34,955 bases of DNA from Desulfosporosinus sp. (GTDB lineage Bacteria; Bacillota; Desulfitobacteriia; Desulfitobacteriales; Desulfitobacteriaceae). The notes under the pieces were generated by a model. The model saw only the letters and a program-made list of their open reading frames with translations, made no database searches and was not told the DNA's origin. The stretch covers positions 1-34,955 of the forward strand of contig JARLHU010000147.1 of assembly GCA_031292095.1 (NCBI GenBank), read 5' to 3'. Position 1 is the stretch's first letter. Each line of letters begins with the position of its first letter. This document shows positions 26,399-34,640 of the stretch, piece by piece. Made by a program: the position numbers and the translations under genes.

Positions 26399-26424
26399 GG
26401 CATATGAATTTTCTTAAATATGCC
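26399..26424. repeat. 26-bp relic of the 22075 inverted-repeat element
   Basis: GGCATATGAA (left end of the element) is directly joined to TTTTCTTAAATATGCC, which is the element's right end with two differences. It forms an AGGCATAT/ATATGCCT hairpin between the methyltransferase and radical SAM genes. Confidence 0.5.
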
Positions 26425-26446
26425 TTAAGTTAGAGAGGGATAGCAC

Positions 26447-27781
26447 TTGGAAGTTAAGGACGAAAGTTTGATTTCTACCACAGAAAGTTTGTGTCCGGAA
26501 TGTTTGAAGAGGATTCCAGCTCAAAGAGTAGTTCAGAGAGAAAAGGTTTATCTGGTGAAACAATGCCCTGAACATGGGCAATATCGAACCCTACTTTGGC
26601 GTGGCAGCCCTCAGTGGGACTCCTGGGTCAGGCCCACAATTCCAACCCCACCGCAGGAGTGTTTTACAAAGGTGGAGAAAGGCTGTCCCTTTGATTGTGG
26701 TTTGTGTGCAGACCATTATAAGACGACTTGTACGGCTCTGCTTGAGGTTACGCAGCGTTGTAATCTAAACTGTCGATTTTGTTTTGCTAATGCTGGTACG
26801 GAGCTTGATGAACCGTCATTGACTGTGATAGAAAAGTGGTATAATAACGTCCTAACTGCCAGTGGTCCTGTCAATATCCAGTTATCCGGTGGCGAGCCAA
26901 CTCTCAGAAATGACCTACCGGAAATCGTGCAAATGGGAAGGACTATGGGTTTTAACTTCATCCAACTAAACACCAATGGCCTGAGACTGGCTGAAGACCC
27001 TATGTTCGTAAGCCAGTTGAAGGAAGCGGGTCTTAGTTCTGTGTTTCTACAATTTGATGGTACAGAGGATCCAATTTATCAGTCGATTAGGGGTCGTAGT
27101 CTTCTTGATATTAAGGTTAAGGCTATAGAAAGCTGTGCTAAATATGAAATTGGAGTTGTGTTAGTACCCACTCTGATACCAGGCATAAACACTCATAATA
27201 TTGGAGGAATCATAAAGTTTGCCTTGGAAAATCATCCCGTCGTCCGAGGGGTGCACTTCCAACCCGTAAGTTATTTCGGGCGAATTCCCAAAGAACCGCT
27301 GGACCAAGACCGGATCACACTTCCAGAAGTCATTCAGGCTATCGAGCTGCAAACGGAGGGGTTAATCAAAGCAGCTAACCTGAAACCCCACAACGGTCGC
27401 TGTTCCTTTAGCGGTAACTTTACTAAACAAGCGGATGGAAGTTTGAAGCCCATTAGCAACAGTTCTTGTTGTAATGGACCGGAACGAGCAGATGAGTTGG
27501 CTCGCAAAACACGGACCTTTGTAGCCCGGCAGTGGTCGAGTGCAGAAAAGTTAACGATTCAGTCTCCCTACTCCAACTCTTGGGACAATCTAATTCAACA
27601 GTTGAAAACTTATGCCTTTTCGATCAGTGGCATGGCCTTTCAAGATGCGTGGAACGTCGATATCGAACGTTTAAAAAACTGTTGTATTCATGTAGTGAGT
27701 CCTGAAGGTAAGTTAATTCCTTTTTGTGCCTATAACCTAACTGATAAGTTTGGGCACTCCATTTATCGGAAGGGGAGATAG
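26447..27781 (+). CDS. Radical SAM protein (TrsS-like, Cys form)
   Basis: This 444-aa protein has the radical SAM cluster motif RCNLNCRFCFA (about 105-115), preceded by a Cys-rich segment (KRIPAQR... CPFDCGLC) and followed by LSGGEPTLRNDLPEI. C-terminal cysteines (SSCCNG, NCCIHVV, PFCAYNL) suggest auxiliary clusters. From memory the family includes selenoprotein versions with Sec in the PF(C/U)AYNL position; here the codon is TGT. The start is a TTG with GAGAGGGA 7 bases upstream. Substrate unknown. Its neighbours are a methyltransferase and a ligase. Confidence 0.85.
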   Translation: MEVKDESLISTTESLCPECLKRIPAQRVVQREKVYLVKQCPEHGQYRTLLWRGSPQWDSWVRPTIPTPPQECFTKVEKGCPFDCGLCADHYKTTCTALLEVTQRCNLNCRFCFANAGTELDEPSLTVIEKWYNNVLTASGPVNIQLSGGEPTLRNDLPEIVQMGRTMGFNFIQLNTNGLRLAEDPMFVSQLKEAGLSSVFLQFDGTEDPIYQSIRGRSLLDIKVKAIESCAKYEIGVVLVPTLIPGINTHNIGGIIKFALENHPVVRGVHFQPVSYFGRIPKEPLDQDRITLPEVIQAIELQTEGLIKAANLKPHNGRCSFSGNFTKQADGSLKPISNSSCCNGPERADELARKTRTFVARQWSSAEKLTIQSPYSNSWDNLIQQLKTYAFSISGMAFQDAWNVDIERLKNCCIHVVSPEGKLIPFCAYNLTDKFGHSIYRKGR

Positions 27782-27784
27782 GGC

Positions 27785-29128
27785 TTGGGCATAAAAACTA
27801 CCTCGCTTGAGCCTTGGATTAAGCATAAGATTACTGGAACCAGTTCAGGAATCTTAACCCGCAAGCAAATCGAGGACTATCAGTTGGCCAAACTTCAAGA
27901 AACGTTGGCTTGGGTAACAAGTAAAAGCCGGTTCTATACAAGATTATACTCTGGACTAGAGTGTAAGATATCAAGTTTTCAGGATATGGTCAAACTACCC
28001 TTTACCACACCTGAAGATTTGAAAGATAATCCCTTGGATTTCTTGTGTGTTTCCCAAAATGACGTCAACAGGATCGTTACCTTGCAGAGCTCTGGCACTA
28101 CGGGAAAACCTAAGAGACTGTTCTTTTCTGAGGCAGATCAAGAGTTGACCATAGATTTTTTTCATCATGGCATATTAACTCTAGTAACTCCTCAAGATAG
28201 GGTCCTGATCATGTTACCCGGAGAACTACCCGGAAGTGTCGGGGATTTACTGCGCTTAGGTTTAGAGAGAGCGGGTATATTTAGTATAATTCACGGTCTA
28301 ATGAATAACCCAGAGATAGCTCTAGAGCAAATTAAACGAGAAAATATTAATGTTTTGGTTGGGATACCTACTCAAGTATTAGGCTTAGCTAGGTTTAATG
28401 ATGCTAAGGACTGCGCTTCCTCTCTAAGCTTGAAAAGTGTTTTATTGAGTACAGATTATGTCCCCCTGGCTGTTGTTCAAGAACTTGAAAGTGCTTGGGG
28501 CTGTAAGGTGTTTAATCACTATGGCATGACTGAGATGGGACTAGGCGTCGGACTGGAATGTGAGGGTTTCTGTGGTTACCATCTCCGGGAAGCAGACCTC
28601 TATATCGAAATTATCGATCCCAGTTCTGGACTGCCCGCTCTGGACGGGTGTTTAGGTGAAGTAGTCTTTACTACTTTGACCAGATCAGCTATGCCTTTAG
28701 TGCGTTATCGCACAGGTGACATGTCTAGTTTCATTTCGGGCCCCTGTGTGTGCCAGACCGTATTGAAGCGACTGGAACTGATCAAGTCCAGGGATCGAGT
28801 TTATCTGACCGAGGCCGATTACCTAACCATGGCGGACTTTGATGAGGTTTTGTTTGTGCTCGATAATGTTCTGGATTTTGAGGTCACCCTAACCGATGGT
28901 ATGCAAGCAAAAGAAAGCCATTTACAACTCGATATTCAGTTGAGGGGACCGGTTTCCTGGGAAGTGAAACGAACTATTCAACAAGCCTTAGATAAAATCC
29001 CAGTAGTAAGGGATGCTAGACAGAAGGGTAGCTTGAGGGTGTTCTTTTATTTTGAATCAAGCTCGGTCATGATATCCAGAAAAAGTACAGCGAAACGACA
29101 GATTCGAGACAAGAGAAGGGGTGACTAG
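27785..29128 (+). CDS. AMP-dependent CoA ligase / adenylate-forming enzyme (DVU_1553-like)
   Basis: This 447-aa protein of the phenylacetate-CoA-ligase-like ANL superfamily has the P-loop LQSSGTTGKPKRLFFSEA (about 98-115), the VFNHYGMTEMGLG core (about 239-251) and VRYRTGDMS. A short C-terminal lid domain follows. It should activate a carboxylate with ATP; the acid could be the product of Mop or a cofactor precursor. The start is a TTG with GGGGAG upstream, 3 bases past the previous stop. The last residues are very basic (RKSTAKRQIRDKRRGD). Confidence 0.83.
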   Translation: MGIKTTSLEPWIKHKITGTSSGILTRKQIEDYQLAKLQETLAWVTSKSRFYTRLYSGLECKISSFQDMVKLPFTTPEDLKDNPLDFLCVSQNDVNRIVTLQSSGTTGKPKRLFFSEADQELTIDFFHHGILTLVTPQDRVLIMLPGELPGSVGDLLRLGLERAGIFSIIHGLMNNPEIALEQIKRENINVLVGIPTQVLGLARFNDAKDCASSLSLKSVLLSTDYVPLAVVQELESAWGCKVFNHYGMTEMGLGVGLECEGFCGYHLREADLYIEIIDPSSGLPALDGCLGEVVFTTLTRSAMPLVRYRTGDMSSFISGPCVCQTVLKRLELIKSRDRVYLTEADYLTMADFDEVLFVLDNVLDFEVTLTDGMQAKESHLQLDIQLRGPVSWEVKRTIQQALDKIPVVRDARQKGSLRVFFYFESSSVMISRKSTAKRQIRDKRRGD

Positions 29129-29129
29129 G

Positions 29130-30290
29130 GTGTTAGCTGAAAAAGAGAATAACCTGGGTAAGGATTCTTTAGCAGCAATCATAGTTGCCGCAGGGTACTC
29201 TTCTCGAATGAAAGATTTTAAGCCACTTTTAGCGTTGGGCGGGAGCACTGTCTTAGAAAAGGCCATCCACAGTTTCCAAAATGCTGGGATTAGGGATATC
29301 CGAGTGGTCGTTGGGCATCGTGCGAACGAGTTGTTTCCAGTCTTAGGTAGGCTAGGGGTTCAGACCATAGTCAACGCTAATTATTCGGAAGGGATGTTCT
29401 CCTCGATCATCGCTGGGGTTCGAAGCTTAAGATCAGAGATTGCTGGTTTTTTTATATTACCCGTCGACAATCCGCTTATTGAAGGGGATACCTTAGAAAA
29501 ACTTCAAAATACTTTTTTCTCCACTGAATTCGGGATTGTTTATCCGACCTATCAGGGGTTGAGGGGACATCCGCCCTTAATCTCTAACCATTATGTGAAA
29601 AAAGTACTGAGCTGGGACAATTCTGGAGGAATGAGGACTTTATTAGAACAATATGAATATGATGTTATAGAGGTTGAGGTCGTTGATCCGGGTATTTTAC
29701 TTGACATGGACACACCGGAGGACTACCATCAGATGTTGAAATACTGTGGTGATATATCTATCCAGCTACCCTCGGAAGAAGAGTATAATGCTCTTATCAA
29801 GCGTGCGAAGACACCTGTTAAGGTGATTAAGCACTGCAAGCAGGTTGCCAAGTTAAGTTGTGCCATGGGTAGCTATTTGATCAGAGCCGGCTGTCCAATC
29901 AACCTTGAATTAATCAGAGTAGCTGCGTTGTTACATGATTTGGCCAAAGGTGAAGCTCAGCATGCTTTAGTTGGAGCCAGAATGCTCGAGAATTACCCAG
30001 AGGTAGCGGCAATTGTAGCCGTACATACGGACATTTGTCTAGATCCTGACGAGCCTTTAACAGAAAAAGAAATTGTCTATTTGGCAGATAAGCTGGTCAT
30101 GGACGATCAGTTTGTTTCACTCCAGGCCAGATTTTCAGGCCCACTGGAGAAACATAAGAACGACCAAGAGATTTTCAGCAATATAAAGCAGCGATTCTGT
30201 AATGCGGAAAGAATCCAGACAAGAATAGAACAAATAATTGAAATGCCTTTACACGACCTATTGAAGGCTGATCTAGGGGGGCAAGGCTAA
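29130..30290 (+). CDS. MobA-like nucleotidyltransferase fused to an HD domain (DVU_1551-like)
   Basis: Residues 1-200 form a MobA/MocA-type NTP transferase (IIVAAGYSSRMKDFKPLLAL, then FFILPVDNPLIEGDT). Residues about 220-360 form an HD phosphohydrolase domain with LLHDLAKGEAQHA and AVHTDI. The first half would suit making molybdopterin cytosine dinucleotide, the Mop cofactor; the HD half could cleave a nucleotide or phosphate. GTG 29130 is favoured because AAGGGG lies 8 bases upstream; GTG 29121 is an alternative. The stop overlaps the XdhC start (TAATG). Cofactor substrate is inferred. Confidence 0.85.
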   Translation: MLAEKENNLGKDSLAAIIVAAGYSSRMKDFKPLLALGGSTVLEKAIHSFQNAGIRDIRVVVGHRANELFPVLGRLGVQTIVNANYSEGMFSSIIAGVRSLRSEIAGFFILPVDNPLIEGDTLEKLQNTFFSTEFGIVYPTYQGLRGHPPLISNHYVKKVLSWDNSGGMRTLLEQYEYDVIEVEVVDPGILLDMDTPEDYHQMLKYCGDISIQLPSEEEYNALIKRAKTPVKVIKHCKQVAKLSCAMGSYLIRAGCPINLELIRVAALLHDLAKGEAQHALVGARMLENYPEVAAIVAVHTDICLDPDEPLTEKEIVYLADKLVMDDQFVSLQARFSGPLEKHKNDQEIFSNIKQRFCNAERIQTRIEQIIEMPLHDLLKADLGGQG

Positions 30291-31402
30291 TGGATAATGA
30301 AGTATACCTGGGGCTGAGAAGGGTCTTTGACCAAAACCTGGAGGCCGCTTTAATTACTGTAACAAGTGTACTGGGTTCAACTCCTCGTAAGCCGGGAGCT
30401 AAAATGTTAGTGTTAGCTGACGGGACGACCGTGGGCACCATCGGCGGCGGATGTGGTGAGGCCGAGGCCAGGAGGGAGGCGTTAAATGTTTTAGCATCCT
30501 ACACTCCTAAGATCCATTATTTGAATATGACCGCAGACATTGCCCAAGAGGAAGGGATGGTTTGTGGGGGTATTATGGGTTTATTCATTGAGTATCTGGG
30601 TGCTCAAAGCGACGTGGAACAGACCGAGCTCAATAAAGATTATCTGTTAGCTTTAGAGAGCTGCGATAACCCCATACTTGTAACTGTGATCGAAGCGATC
30701 GAGGAACGTTTAATAGGAAAAAAGCTGTTCATCAAGAATAATGGGGATGTTTCTGGAGAAATTAATCAAGTAGAGCTGCATCGAGTTGCTCTAGAGAGTG
30801 CTCAGTTTGGTTGCAAACGCTGCCAGCCATTATTAATTAGCCTAGATTCTGAGTTCAAGTTATGTGAAACTTCAGTTACCAAAGCAGCTTTCCGATTACT
30901 GATTGAGCCCCCAACGACCGTTGTGAAATTATTGATTTTAGGTGCTGGACATATTGCCCGCCCCCTCGCAACCATGGCCAAAATCCTTGGGTATGAGGTT
31001 GTTGTAGTCGATGATCGTCCATCGTTTGCTAATTCTGCTCGATTTAATACGGCTGACACGATAATCTGCAATGATTTTGAACGAGCATTAGATGCAATTG
31101 ATATCAACCCGCAAACCTTTGTTGTGATTATTACGAGAGGTCATCGCTATGACAAAGTGTGCCTGAGGAAAGTGATCAATCAACCAGCCTCGTATATTGG
31201 TATGATAGGTAGTCGTAAACGGGTCAAAGCTTTAATCTCTGAATTGGAGGAGGAAGGTGTTTCGAGCGAATTGTTGCAAAAGCTGTATTCTCCAATTGGT
31301 CTAAAAATTGGGGCAGAAACCCCTGAGGAAATCGCTGTGAGCATCCTTAGTGAGTTGATTAAAGTCCAAAGAGGGTTGAATCAAAACGGTAAGAGCCGAT
31401 GA
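30290..31402 (+). CDS. xdhC: XdhC/CoxI-family Mo-hydroxylase maturation protein
   Basis: This 370-aa protein has the XdhC N-terminal domain (SVLGSTPRKPGAKMLV, then GTIGGGCGEAEARREAL) and the C-terminal Rossmann domain (LLILGAGHIARPLATMAKIL, then SYIGMIGSRKR). XdhC proteins bind the molybdenum cofactor and promote its sulfuration and insertion into xanthine dehydrogenase-type enzymes. It therefore fits maturation of Mop, encoded 8 kb upstream. The ATG overlaps the previous stop in TAATG, with AGGGGGGCAAGG upstream. Confidence 0.92.
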   Translation: MDNEVYLGLRRVFDQNLEAALITVTSVLGSTPRKPGAKMLVLADGTTVGTIGGGCGEAEARREALNVLASYTPKIHYLNMTADIAQEEGMVCGGIMGLFIEYLGAQSDVEQTELNKDYLLALESCDNPILVTVIEAIEERLIGKKLFIKNNGDVSGEINQVELHRVALESAQFGCKRCQPLLISLDSEFKLCETSVTKAAFRLLIEPPTTVVKLLILGAGHIARPLATMAKILGYEVVVVDDRPSFANSARFNTADTIICNDFERALDAIDINPQTFVVIITRGHRYDKVCLRKVINQPASYIGMIGSRKRVKALISELEEEGVSSELLQKLYSPIGLKIGAETPEEIAVSILSELIKVQRGLNQNGKSR

Positions 31403-31414
31403 TCCTGGCGAACT

Positions 31415-32035
31415 ATGGATAAGAAGTTTATTTATCTAGTCAGACACGGCGATATTGGTCTTGGCAGAGACAAACGCTATATTGGTCAAGCGGATCTTCC
31501 GTTAAGCGCTCATGGAAAGATGCAGGCTACCGTCTTGAAAGATTTTTTAGGCCAGGTACCTTTAGATAACATATATTGCAGCGATTTAAAGAGATCGCGA
31601 CAGACCGCAGATATTATCGCCTCCCACCACCACATCGTTCCCACAGTTCGTGAGGAATTACGGGAATTAAATATGGGCGTTTGGGAGGACAAGCTGTTTT
31701 CGGAAATTAGAGCTAAGTTTCCTCAGGAATTTAAAGCACGTGGTGAAAATATAGCTAATTACAGCCCACCGGAGGGAGAAAGCTTTGCTGATTGCGCTAA
31801 AAGAGTCATTCCGGTATTCGAAAGTCTCGCTCAAGTTGATGAAACGACAATCTTAATAGTTGGGCATGCGGGTGTAAACCGAGTTATCCTCTGCAGCATA
31901 CTGGGGATACCTTTAGATAATCTCTTTCGACTTGAACAAAGTTATGGCTGTTTAAATTTAATCTGCAAGGTGGGATCCAAATACCAGTTGAAATATTTAG
32001 GATTACCGCTTGCGACGATGGTACGTCAGGATTAG
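31415..32035 (+). CDS. Histidine phosphatase (phosphoglycerate mutase-like)
   Basis: This 206-aa protein has the RHG catalytic motif YLVRHGDIG (His9-equivalent near 10), the second His in LIVGHAGVNRVI, and DLKRSRQTADI. It is shaped like alpha-ribazole phosphatase (CobC) but no cobalamin genes are nearby. In this cluster it could remove a phosphate from a cofactor or pathway intermediate. The ATG has no strong Shine-Dalgarno and follows XdhC by 12 bases. It is the last gene before a -24/-12 promoter, and no terminator is visible after it. Confidence 0.8.
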   Translation: MDKKFIYLVRHGDIGLGRDKRYIGQADLPLSAHGKMQATVLKDFLGQVPLDNIYCSDLKRSRQTADIIASHHHIVPTVREELRELNMGVWEDKLFSEIRAKFPQEFKARGENIANYSPPEGESFADCAKRVIPVFESLAQVDETTILIVGHAGVNRVILCSILGIPLDNLFRLEQSYGCLNLICKVGSKYQLKYLGLPLATMVRQD

Positions 32036-32042
32036 TTATTGG

Positions 32043-32058
32043 TGGCATAATTCTTGCT
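32043..32058 (+). promoter_or_regulatory. Sigma-54 (-24/-12) promoter of the DUF4242 gene
   Basis: TGGCATAATTCTTGCT has GG (32044-32045) and GC (32056-32057) separated by exactly 10 bases. It lies 84 bases upstream of the DUF4242 start and just past the phosphatase stop. Confidence 0.85.
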
Positions 32059-32141
32059 TTAAAATTATAAAACTAGGCAAACTGTGCTGGGAAGATTAAT
32101 ACTAACAAACCAACAAACTATTATTTGAAAGGGGAACGTTT

Positions 32142-32414
32142 ATGCCTAAATATGTAATCGAGCGAGCGATACCCGGAGCTGGGGGGCTATCCCAAGCCGA
32201 ATTGAAGGGTATATCGCAAAAATCTCGTGATGTTTTGAGTGAATTGGGTCCGGAGATCCAGTGGGTACAAAGTTATGTTACCGGAGATAAAATTTATTGT
32301 GTCTATATCGCTCCCAATGCAGAAATCATTCGAAAACATGCCCAGCTTGGTGGGTTTCCAGCTGACAGCGTCGAGGAAGTAAGATCTATAATTGACCCAA
32401 CCACTGCTGATTAG
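32142..32414 (+). CDS. DUF4242 small protein (SCO4226-like)
   Basis: This 90-aa protein carries the DUF4242 pattern: YVIERAIPGAGGLS, LGPEIQWVQSYVTGDKIYCV and ending ADSVEEVRSIIDPT. The family's characterised member SCO4226 binds nickel; no enzyme activity is known to me. AAAGGGGAA lies about 7 bases before the ATG. Its private -24/-12 promoter places it in the same regulon as mop and adh, though its role there is unknown. A terminator follows it. Confidence 0.85.
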   Translation: MPKYVIERAIPGAGGLSQAELKGISQKSRDVLSELGPEIQWVQSYVTGDKIYCVYIAPNAEIIRKHAQLGGFPADSVEEVRSIIDPTTAD

Positions 32415-32425
32415 TGCATAGGGGC

Positions 32426-32469
32426 AAAGGATAGGAAGGTTAATCTTATTTAACCGCCTATCCTTTTTT
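32426..32469 (+). terminator. Rho-independent terminator of the DUF4242 gene
   Basis: AAAGGATAGG and GGTTAA pair with TTAACC and CCTATCCTTT through a small bulge, followed by TTTTTT. Confidence 0.88.
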
Positions 32470-32568
32470 GATGAATCAGACAGTATAAGTTTTCAGGGTA
32501 TCCCTATGCTTGCGAAATTGCACTTACTTATAGAAGCATGAAAGAAAAATATTTTCATTATATGATTA

Positions 32569-32611
32569 GTAGGGGCACGATGCATCGTGCCCATTTCCGT
32601 CGTGCCCCTAC
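32569..32611. repeat. GTAGGGGC-type palindromic repeat, copy 1
   Basis: GTAGGGGCACGA and TCGTGCCCCTAC form perfect 12-bp arms. A 20-base palindrome GGGCACGATGCATCGTGCCC is nested in the left part. Similar GTAGGGGC...GCCCCTAC repeats are widespread in bacterial genomes. A second copy is at 34271-34298. Confidence 0.7.
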
Positions 32612-32751
32612 GAATATGATATCCGTGAATAATAAAAGGACGAGGCGTAGCCGCGGTTTTTCGTATTGAATTGCGTGCATGAGTTAAATCGTGTATTTAT
32701 TGCAATATTCGATTTTTTATTTATAATTGTACATAAATATTGCATAGATAG

Positions 32752-32768
32752 TGTTCCGAAATGAAACG
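32752..32768. promoter_or_regulatory. Candidate activator-binding site upstream of adh
   Basis: TGTTCC-GAAAT-GAAACG resembles the perfect dyad TGTTCC-GTAAT-GGAACA at 17656-17672, with the same 5-base spacer and 4 of 6 right-arm matches. A further GTTCCG follows at 32771-32776. It lies about 170 bases upstream of the adh -24 box. Confidence 0.5.
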
Positions 32769-32926
32769 GCGTTCCGAGCAAAGTGCGTCAAACTAGGGCA
32801 GTATAATAGAAATTGCTTTGGTACAAAGAATCAAAACTAATTCCAGGGGGGCCCTCAATCCAAAAACAAGTGGAGTTGAACAGAAAATCTTCGAATATCT
32901 AAGGATTATTTAAATATTCTAATTGT

Positions 32927-32942
32927 TGGCGTGATTCTTGCA
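32927..32942 (+). promoter_or_regulatory. Sigma-54 (-24/-12) promoter of adh
   Basis: TGGCGTGATTCTTGCA has GG (32928-32929) and GC (32940-32941) separated by exactly 10 bases. The leader of about 95 bases includes an AGTGAC...GTCACT hairpin. The rest of 32470-33046 has no visible gene. Confidence 0.85.
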
Positions 32943-33046
32943 ATGTATAAAGATAACCAAAAGTGACACACTAAAAAAGACAAATATTGAGTCACTGTTG
33001 AAAAACAAATTATGGCTAACGCCAAGAGAAATGGGAGGAAACAAAA

Positions 33047-34210
33047 ATGTCAGTTATTCATCAAGTATACGGGTATTTCATGCCAACAGTAAATCTCATG
33101 GGAGCTGGAGCAGCTCAAGAAACAGGGAAACAGGCCAAATTATTGGGTGGAAAAAAAGTACTATTAGTAACCGACGCTTACCTCGAAAAAATTGGCATGG
33201 CTCAGGAAATTGCTGACATCATCACTAAAGAAGGCGTACAAGTTGTTATTTATGGCGGTGCTGAACCAAACCCAACCGATAAAAACGTACATGATGGCTT
33301 CGACATCTTTAAAAAAGAAGGCTGTGACCTGATCGTATCCATGGGCGGAGGATCTTCACATGACTGCGCCAAAGGAATTGGACTTGTTGCAGGTAACGGT
33401 GGAAGAATTAACGACTATGAAGGCGTAGACAAATCTAAATTGCCAATGGCTCCGATGATCGCTATTAACACCACCGCTGGTACAGCCGCTGAAATAACCA
33501 GATTCTGTATTATTACGGATGCTGCACGTCATATTAAAATGGCCATCGTTGATTGGCACGTAACCCCGAATGTCTCTATTAATGATCCCTTATTGATGAT
33601 GAAACAACCTCCTAGCTTAACCGCTGCTACAGGAATGGATGCGCTTACCCATGCTGTAGAAGCGTATGTTTCCACGATCGCAACACCAGTAACCGATTCA
33701 GCTGCTTTAATGGCTTTTAAAATAATCCCTAGATATCTGCGTCGTGCCGTAGCCAATGGTGATGACTTCGAAGCGCGTAACCAAATGGCTTATGCTCAAT
33801 TATTAGCTGGTATGGCTTTTAATAACGCTAGTTTAGGTTATGTCCATGCAATGGCTCATCAATTAGGTGGATTCTATAACTTACCTCATGGTGTATGTAA
33901 CGCAATCCTTCTCCCCCACGTTTCACGCTTTAACATGATTGGAAATCTCGATCGTTTTGCTGAGATCGCTGTAGCAATGGGCGAAAATATTGACGGACTT
34001 TCAGTCAGGGATGCAGCAGAAAAATGCTTAACCGCAATTGCCACGTTGTCTGCTGACGTCGGAATTCCTTCTGGTCTAGGTGCACTGAATGTAAAAGAAG
34101 AAGACTTCGCTCTGATGGCTGGAAACGCAAAATTAGATGCTTGTCAATTTACCAATCCTCGCACAGCAACACTTGAACAAGTGATTCAGATCTATAAGAA
34201 CGCAATGTAA
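33047..34210 (+). CDS. adh: Iron-containing alcohol dehydrogenase
   Basis: This 387-aa group III alcohol dehydrogenase has the NAD site VSMGGGSSHDCAKG (about 100-113). The metal ligands Asp198, His202, His267 and His281 lie in GMDALTHAVEAY and HAMAHQLGGFYNLPHG. It oxidises primary alcohols to aldehydes, which Mop could then oxidise to acids. GGGAGG lies 8 bases before the ATG. It is behind a -24/-12 promoter with a UAS-like dyad further upstream. The sequence uses well-spread codons with no sign of transfer. A perfect terminator follows. Physiological substrate (ethanol, propanediol or other) cannot be read from the sequence. Confidence 0.95.
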   Translation: MSVIHQVYGYFMPTVNLMGAGAAQETGKQAKLLGGKKVLLVTDAYLEKIGMAQEIADIITKEGVQVVIYGGAEPNPTDKNVHDGFDIFKKEGCDLIVSMGGGSSHDCAKGIGLVAGNGGRINDYEGVDKSKLPMAPMIAINTTAGTAAEITRFCIITDAARHIKMAIVDWHVTPNVSINDPLLMMKQPPSLTAATGMDALTHAVEAYVSTIATPVTDSAALMAFKIIPRYLRRAVANGDDFEARNQMAYAQLLAGMAFNNASLGYVHAMAHQLGGFYNLPHGVCNAILLPHVSRFNMIGNLDRFAEIAVAMGENIDGLSVRDAAEKCLTAIATLSADVGIPSGLGALNVKEEDFALMAGNAKLDACQFTNPRTATLEQVIQIYKNAM

Positions 34211-34225
34211 GCTTCTGAAATTAAG

Positions 34226-34263
34226 AGAAAAGGCTCTTGGGGGTAGCCCCAAGAGCCTTTTCT
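34226..34263 (+). terminator. Rho-independent terminator of adh
   Basis: AGAAAAGGCTCTTGGGG pairs perfectly with CCCCAAGAGCCTTTTCT (17 bp) around a GTAG loop, 15 bases past the adh stop. Confidence 0.92.
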
Positions 34264-34270
34264 AGTTTGG

Positions 34271-34298
34271 GTAGGGGCAATTTATGAATTGCTCTTAC
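34271..34298. repeat. GTAGGGGC-type palindromic repeat, copy 2
   Basis: GTAGGGGCAATT and AATTGCTCTTAC pair around TATG with two G-T wobbles. It starts 8 bases past the adh terminator. Confidence 0.65.
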
Positions 34299-34518
34299 GT
34301 ATTCCCTTAGTATTCTTTTTCCCAGTTGTTTACTCCCTTTACCGTAAGTCTTAGCTGAGATGATGTTGTGGACGAGGTTCAAAGGAACAGCTTTTTCCAT
34401 ATAATCTTATTAATGCAGTGAATATATGAGCTATTTAAAGGAAAACAGACCTAAGCATACCCCATTATAGAAATATTACAAACTATTAGAGGATATCACG
34501 AAAAAATAAATTTTCTTA

Positions 34519-34546
34519 TTGACAACACCATACTTTGTGCTAAAAT
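34519..34546 (+). promoter_or_regulatory. Sigma-A promoter of speD
   Basis: TTGACA (34519-34524) and TAAAAT (34541-34546) are spaced 16 bases apart, 95 bases upstream of the speD start. Nothing gene-like is visible in 34299-34518. Confidence 0.7.
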
Positions 34547-34570
34547 TTAACCTGATGGAAATTTGGGATT

Positions 34571-34613
34571 ACCGGAGGAAGAGACGACCGGCTCAGATTC
34601 TTTCCTATTTTTT
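34571..34613 (+). promoter_or_regulatory. Possible transcription attenuator in the speD leader
   Basis: AGGAAGA (34576-34582) can pair with TCTTTCCT (34599-34606, one bulged T), followed by TTTTTT at 34608-34613. An alternative pairing of CCGG (34572-34575) with CCGG (34588-34591) would disrupt that stem. I cannot match it to a known riboswitch. Confidence 0.35.
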
Positions 34614-34640
34614 GAGTGGAAAAGGGGGCAACGATCACAA

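Noticed and set aside
27660..27781. Selenocysteine codon in the radical SAM gene
   Set aside because: The position is TGT (Cys) and no in-frame TGA lies in this gene.
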